NCBI RefSeq assembly: GCF_001426525.1
Contig: NZ_LMEW01000023.1
Span: forward strand, 248,001-312,000
DNA length: 64,000 bases
DNA from: Massilia sp. Root133
GTDB taxonomy: Bacteria > Pseudomonadota > Gammaproteobacteria > Burkholderiales > Burkholderiaceae_D
Direction of reading: 5' to 3'
In this document: positions 59,684-64,000 of the stretch, piece after piece
How positions within the stretch are numbered: position 1 is the first letter of the stretch
Layout: each line of letters opens with the position of its first letter
Notes under the pieces: model-generated
Databases searched by the model: none
Seen by the model: only the letters and a program-made list of their open reading frames with translations
Told to the model about the DNA's origin: nothing
Program-made: the position numbers and the translations under genes

Positions 59684-61195
59684 ATGCAAGTACCTCATCT
59701 GAACACCATCGTCATCGTCGGCGGCGGCACCGCCGGCTGGATGACCGCCACCGCCCTGGCCACCGCGCTGCGCGGCCGCTACCGCATCCGCCTCGTCGAG
59801 TCCGACGAGATCGGTATCGTGGGCGTCGGCGAGGCCACCATCCCGATGATCCAGCGTTTCAATACCGTCGCCGGCATCGACGAAGCCGAGTTCCTGAAAG
59901 CCACCAACGGCACCTTCAAGCTCGGCGTCGAGTTCGTCAACTGGGGGCGCCTGGGCGACCGCTACACGCACGGCTTCGGGCGCCTGGGCCAGGACCTGTG
60001 GATGGTCGGCTTCGAGCAGTACTGGCACAAGATGCGCGCGCTGGGCCAGGCGCGCGACCTGGCCGATTACTCGATCACGCGCGCCGCCGCGCGCGCGAAC
60101 AAATTCATGCTGCCGCGCACGGACCTGGGCAATTCGCCGCTGGGCGAGATCACCTACGCCTACCACTTCGACGCGGGCCTGTATGCGCGCCACCTGCGCA
60201 AGCTGTCGGAAGCGCGCGGCGTGGAGCGCACCGAGGGAAAAATCGTGCGCGTGACGCGGCGCGGGCACGACGGCCACGTGGACGCCGTCGTGATGGAAAA
60301 CGGCGAGCGCATCGAGGGCGACCTGTTCATCGACTGCTCGGGCTTCCGCGGCCTCCTGATCGAGCAGACCCTGGAGGCGGGCTACGAGGACTGGAGCCAT
60401 TGGCTGCCGTGCGACCGCGCCCTGGCCGTGCCCTGCGAATCCGTGCCCGCGCTCACGCCGTACACGCGCGCGACCGCCCACAAGTCGGGCTGGCAGTGGC
60501 GCATCCCGCTGCAGAACCGCATCGGCAACGGCCACGTCTACTGCAGCCGTTACATCAGCGACGACGAGGCGGCGCACGTGCTGCTGTCCAACCTGGACGG
60601 CAAGCCGCTCGCGGACCCGCGCCCGATCCGCTTCACGACGGGCATGCGCAAGAAGGCGTGGGACAAGAACGTGGTGGCGATCGGCCTGTCGAGCGGTTTC
60701 CTGGAGCCGATCGAATCGACGAGCATCCACATGATCCAGGACTCGATCCAGCGCCTGCTGGACTACTTCCCGGACCAGGGCTTCAGCGCGACGGACGTCG
60801 AGGCGTACAACCGCCTGTCGCGCTTCCACTACGAGCGCATCCGCGACTTCATCATCCTGCACTACCACGCGAACCAGCGCGACGACGCCGCATTCTGGCA
60901 GGCGTGCGCGCGCATGGAGATTCCGGCCACCCTGCGCGACAAGATCGACCTGTTCCGCACGCACGGCCGCCTGCGCCGCGTCGACGGCGAACTGTTCACG
61001 GAAGTCGGCTGGCTGCAGGTGCTCGTCGGGCAGAACATCCATCCGCAAGCGTATCACCCGCTGGTCGACGTGCAGTCGGAAGAGGGCATCCGCGAGTACA
61101 TGGAAGGCGTGGCGGACGTGATCCGCCAATGCGTCGATTTCATGCCCGATCATGCGGCCTTCATCGACGGGTATTGCAAGGCACCGAAGATGTAA
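59684..61195 (+). CDS. Flavin-dependent (tryptophan-type) halogenase
   Basis: A 503-residue FAD-dependent halogenase. FAD motif IVIVGGGTAGWMTATAL is near the N-terminus, GVGEATIPMI follows, and from the start at 59684 the catalytic lysine falls at Lys79 (NGTFKLGVEF), the same number as in PrnA and RebH. WQWRIP (270-275) is the family signature, and the Glu of FLEPIESTSIH (Glu344) is the partner residue. An ATG at 59666 is an alternative start inside the terminator tail. Genes of this kind often sit beside TonB receptors in sugar loci of gammaproteobacteria and Caulobacter, where halogenation of tryptophan is unproven. A flavin reductase is not in view. Confidence 0.9.
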   Translation: MQVPHLNTIVIVGGGTAGWMTATALATALRGRYRIRLVESDEIGIVGVGEATIPMIQRFNTVAGIDEAEFLKATNGTFKLGVEFVNWGRLGDRYTHGFGRLGQDLWMVGFEQYWHKMRALGQARDLADYSITRAAARANKFMLPRTDLGNSPLGEITYAYHFDAGLYARHLRKLSEARGVERTEGKIVRVTRRGHDGHVDAVVMENGERIEGDLFIDCSGFRGLLIEQTLEAGYEDWSHWLPCDRALAVPCESVPALTPYTRATAHKSGWQWRIPLQNRIGNGHVYCSRYISDDEAAHVLLSNLDGKPLADPRPIRFTTGMRKKAWDKNVVAIGLSSGFLEPIESTSIHMIQDSIQRLLDYFPDQGFSATDVEAYNRLSRFHYERIRDFIILHYHANQRDDAAFWQACARMEIPATLRDKIDLFRTHGRLRRVDGELFTEVGWLQVLVGQNIHPQAYHPLVDVQSEEGIREYMEGVADVIRQCVDFMPDHAAFIDGYCKAPKM

Positions 61196-61213
61196 GTGTT
61201 TTTACTTGGAAAT

Positions 61214-61230
61214 TTGTACTCGAACTACAT
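61214..61230. promoter_or_regulatory. Palindromic operator, copy 4 (second TonB receptor)
   Basis: TTGTAC-TCGAA-CTACAT, with the same arm length and 5-base spacer as the copies in 56214-56518 and one mismatch per arm. It lies about 100 bases upstream of the promoter block at 61331-61362, in the same relative place as copies 2 and 3 before the first receptor. Confidence 0.5.
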
Positions 61231-61330
61231 TTATAAGAAGTATGTATTTACTAGAATTGCTTCTAAAACCCCTTTTTCTGGTGCATTTTGTGGGTGAAAA
61301 CCACAATCTCTTCATTTAAACCTATGTCTC

Positions 61331-61362
61331 GTTGACATGTAATCTAGTTTTAATACAGAATC
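61331..61362 (+). promoter_or_regulatory. Promoter block of the second TonB receptor
   Basis: TTGACA (61332-61337) and TACAGAAT (61354-61361), 16 bp apart, in a 32-base block that matches 56587-56618 at 29 positions. The 258-bp gap 61196-61453 around it is AT-rich and otherwise free of genes. Confidence 0.6.
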
Positions 61363-61453
61363 GGTTCCGAACGTCCGAGCCCGTGGCCGGCGCACGCTTC
61401 GGTAAAAGGCTGACGTTCCTCTTATAAGCACACTGATTCTGTCGAGGGGACAT

Positions 61454-64000
61454 ATGAAGATTTCGAAGGGCGGTCAGCCCGTATTCCAACTGAGCCCGGT
61501 CGCCGTGGGTTGCGCCATGTTCCTGGCGCTCGCGGGCGCCCAGGCATCCGCGCAGACGCAGGCGGCCGACGGCGTCCAGGCGGCGCCGGTCAACACCGTC
61601 ACCGTCACCGGCATCCGCCGCAGCATCGAGGACGCGATCGCCGTCAAGCGCGATGCGACCAGCATCGTCGAGACCATCTCCGCCGAGGACATCGGCAAGC
61701 TGCCGGACATCAGCATCGCCGAATCGCTGGCGCGCCTGCCGGGCCTGTCGGCGCAGCGCGTCAACGGCCAGGCGCAGCAGATCAGCATCCGCGGCACGTC
61801 GGGCGACCTGTCGACCGCGCTGCTGAACGGCCGCGAGCAGGTCAGCACGAGCGCGAACCGCACCGTCGAGTACGACCAGTATCCGTCCGAGCTGATCAAC
61901 GCCGTCACCGTGTATAAAACGTCGGACGCATCGCTCGTCGGCCAGGGCCTGTCCGGTACGGTCAACCTGCAAACGATCAAGCCGCTGTCGCTGCGCGAGC
62001 GCGTCGTCACGCTGAACGTGCGCGGCGAGAAGAACAGCCAGGGCAAGCTCAGCACCGGCTCGAAGGACAAGGGCAGCCGCATCAGCGCGTCGTACGTGGA
62101 CCAGTTCCTGGGCCGCACGCTGGGCGTGGCGGTCGGCTACGCACGCGCCGACAAGCCGAACGAGTCGAAGCAATTCGAGACCTGGGACTGGGTCGACAAT
62201 ACGTCGTCCGTGCCGGGCAAGACCGTCAAGGTTCCGAAAGGCATCAAGTCGCTGGCGCAGACCGGCAACCAGGTGCGCGACGGCCTGATGGGCGTCGTGG
62301 AATGGCACCCGATCCGCGAATTCACGTCGACGATCGACGCGTACCACTCGCGCTTCAAGCTCGATGAAGACCGCCGCGGCATGGAAGTGCAACTGACCGA
62401 CGACGGCAACGTCTCGTTCACGCCGGGCACCATCAACGGCAACGGCGTCATGACGGCCGGTACCGCCAACAACGTCAACCCGGTGGTGCGCAACAACCAC
62501 TACCGCCAGAACGACACGCTGACGGCCTACGGCTGGAACAACAAGTACATCGCGGGCGACTGGACCTTCGTCGCGGACCTGAGCCACTCGCAGGCCGACC
62601 ACAAGGAAGAACTCGACGAGATCAACACCGGCCTCGCGGCGCGCCAGACGATGACGTTCGACTACGCGAACGGCACCATCCCGAACATCGGCCTGACCGG
62701 CGTGTACGACAACCCGGCGCTGCTCGCCATCGGCGGCCAGTACGGCGACGGCTACGTCAACGCGCCGCACCTGAAGGACAAGCTGAACTCGTTCCGCCTC
62801 AGCGCCGAATACCGCTTCGACAGCAAGCTGTTCAACAGCGTCGAATTCGGTGTCAACGCGTCCAAGCGCGACAAGCAGAAGCAGCACCTCGAGACCGGCT
62901 TCACCAAGCTGGGCACGGGCGCCATCGCCGCCGGCGCCGTCAACGGCTCGCAGTCGCTGTACGCGCTGCCCGATACGCTGAGCTGGGATATCCCGGCCGT
63001 GCTGGCGCAGAACTTCGGTCCGTACACGCCGGCCGTGCTGGTGCCGTGGGGCGCGACCAAGAACTGGACCATCACCGAGAAGGTCCAGACCGCCTACGCC
63101 AAGCTGAACATCGACACCGAACTGATGTCGATGCCGCTGCGCGGCAACGTCGGCATCCAGGCCGTGCACACCGACCAGAGCTCGACCGCCAAGACGCTGC
63201 GCGCCTGGCCGTTCGCCGACCTGGTGCCGCTCACCGACGGCAAGAAGTACAACGACTATCTGCCGAGCATCAACCTGATCTGGAGCCTGCCGGAACAGCA
63301 GATCATCCGCTTCGGCGCCAACAAGACCCTGGCGCGTCCGCGCCTCGACGAATTGAACGCGTCGCGTGAAGTCGGCCTGACGCACCAGAGCACCGGTACG
63401 CCTTACGGCAACGGCGGCAATGCGCAGCTGGATCCGTGGCGTGCGAACGCGGTCGACCTGTCGTGGGAAAAATACTTCGGCAACAAGGGCTATGTGCAGG
63501 TGGCGGGCTTCTACAAAGACCTGAAGTCCTACATCTACACCGTCACCGAGCCGCGCGACTTCTCCGAGTACCAGCTGCAGGGCGCGACCAGCAACATCGG
63601 CACGATGACCCAGCCGAAGAACGGCAACGGCGGCAAGCTGCAAGGCCTGGAACTGGCCGCGTCGGTGCCGCTGGACATGTTCACCCCTGTGCTGTCGGGC
63701 TTCGGCATCACGGCCAACGCGGCGTTCACGACGAGCGAGATCTCGATCAAGAACCAGAGCTTCGGCGACATGAGCATCCCGCTGCCGGGCCTGTCGAAGC
63801 GCGTGTTCAACGTGACCGCCTACTATGAGAACGACGGCTTCTCGGCCCGCGTCGCGCAGCGCTACCGCAGCGACTACGTGGCCGAGATCGGCGGCGTCGG
63901 CGGCGCGACCGAGCTGACGTTCACGAAGCCGGACCGCGTCGTCGACCTGCAGCTCGGCTACGACTTCAAGCAGGTCAAGGGCTTGTCCGTGCTGTTCCAG
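61454..64000 (+). CDS. TonB-dependent receptor, Xanthomonas/Caulobacter type (cut by window end)
   Basis: 849 codons are visible and the frame is open at base 64000, so the last part of the barrel is outside. The signal region (VFQLSPVAVGCAMFLALAGA) and plug motifs VTVTGIRRSIEDAIAVKR and IVETISAEDIGKLPDISIAES mirror the first receptor, and both share the leader AGGGGACA before the ATG. It is a diverged paralogue, clearly not a recent copy; the barrel loops differ. It probably takes up a second related glucan or a different chain length. The ATG at 61454 is secure. Confidence 0.93.
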   Translation, partial: MKISKGGQPVFQLSPVAVGCAMFLALAGAQASAQTQAADGVQAAPVNTVTVTGIRRSIEDAIAVKRDATSIVETISAEDIGKLPDISIAESLARLPGLSAQRVNGQAQQISIRGTSGDLSTALLNGREQVSTSANRTVEYDQYPSELINAVTVYKTSDASLVGQGLSGTVNLQTIKPLSLRERVVTLNVRGEKNSQGKLSTGSKDKGSRISASYVDQFLGRTLGVAVGYARADKPNESKQFETWDWVDNTSSVPGKTVKVPKGIKSLAQTGNQVRDGLMGVVEWHPIREFTSTIDAYHSRFKLDEDRRGMEVQLTDDGNVSFTPGTINGNGVMTAGTANNVNPVVRNNHYRQNDTLTAYGWNNKYIAGDWTFVADLSHSQADHKEELDEINTGLAARQTMTFDYANGTIPNIGLTGVYDNPALLAIGGQYGDGYVNAPHLKDKLNSFRLSAEYRFDSKLFNSVEFGVNASKRDKQKQHLETGFTKLGTGAIAAGAVNGSQSLYALPDTLSWDIPAVLAQNFGPYTPAVLVPWGATKNWTITEKVQTAYAKLNIDTELMSMPLRGNVGIQAVHTDQSSTAKTLRAWPFADLVPLTDGKKYNDYLPSINLIWSLPEQQIIRFGANKTLARPRLDELNASREVGLTHQSTGTPYGNGGNAQLDPWRANAVDLSWEKYFGNKGYVQVAGFYKDLKSYIYTVTEPRDFSEYQLQGATSNIGTMTQPKNGNGGKLQGLELAASVPLDMFTPVLSGFGITANAAFTTSEISIKNQSFGDMSIPLPGLSKRVFNVTAYYENDGFSARVAQRYRSDYVAEIGGVGGATELTFTKPDRVVDLQLGYDFKQVKGLSVLFQ

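Noticed and set aside
56606..63643. Long antisense open frames over the TonB receptors and halogenase
   Set aside because: They are Arg/Val/Asp-rich shadows of the plus-strand genes with no start context and no family features.

Overview
This is a high-GC chromosomal window. Gene content points to a betaproteobacterium of the Oxalobacteraceae, most like Massilia and its relatives: large TonB-dependent receptors of the Xanthomonas/Caulobacter type, a PACE efflux pump, a phasin, GGDEF proteins, secreted amylases and tandem M1 peptidases. This assignment rests on gene content and style, not on any marker gene. No rRNA, tRNA, CRISPR array, insertion sequence or phage was seen.

Layout. 1-1.8 kb: an RND efflux operon (DUF3147 membrane protein, periplasmic adaptor, start of the permease, cut by the window edge). 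2-4.7 kb: a DUF1800/DUF1501 secreted pair ending in a clear terminator. 5-13 kb: a minus-strand cluster of two paralogous M1 metallopeptidases, a DUF6702 protein, a TonB receptor and a 2OG-Fe(II) dioxygenase. 13-18 kb: LplT, a membrane diguanylate cyclase, a plant-type secreted alpha-amylase and an NmrA-like oxidoreductase. 18.2-23.6 kb: a small defence-like island made of a 1164-residue SF1 helicase fused to a phospholipase-D nuclease domain (architecture of Mokosh type II, MkoC), convergent with a HipA kinase/XRE toxin-antitoxin pair. 23.6-26.2 kb: a PhyH-type dioxygenase, an M29-like protein and a DUF3828 protein.

26.3-34.4 kb is the most unusual region: five tightly packed plus-strand genes. 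They encode a Cys-motif protein, a membrane-anchored VWA-like protein with a degenerate metal site, a three-helix membrane protein, a 1241-residue tubulin/FtsZ-like GTPase carrying a C-terminal GYF-type domain, and a zinc-ribbon membrane protein. Start/stop overlaps and short gaps mark them as one operon, probably a membrane-associated cytomotive system of unknown purpose.

34.4-50.3 kb is mixed: a bicovalent flavin oxidase, a PACE pump with its divergent LysR regulator, a metallophosphoesterase/di-heme peroxidase/lipoprotein operon, a TPR-GGDEF protein, a heterodimeric ABC exporter, a phasin, a cytosine-deaminase-like amidohydrolase and two GNAT acetyltransferases.

50.3-64 kb is a starch/maltodextrin utilisation locus. 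A minus-strand operon (SusA-like GH13, six-hairpin glycosidase with starch-binding-like N-terminus, esterase) diverges from a plus-strand run of TonB receptor, flavin-dependent halogenase and second TonB receptor (cut by the window end). Four copies of a GTAG-N5-CTAC palindrome and a duplicated promoter block tie these transcription units together, suggesting one regulator for surface uptake and periplasmic degradation. No LacI-type regulator gene lies within the window.
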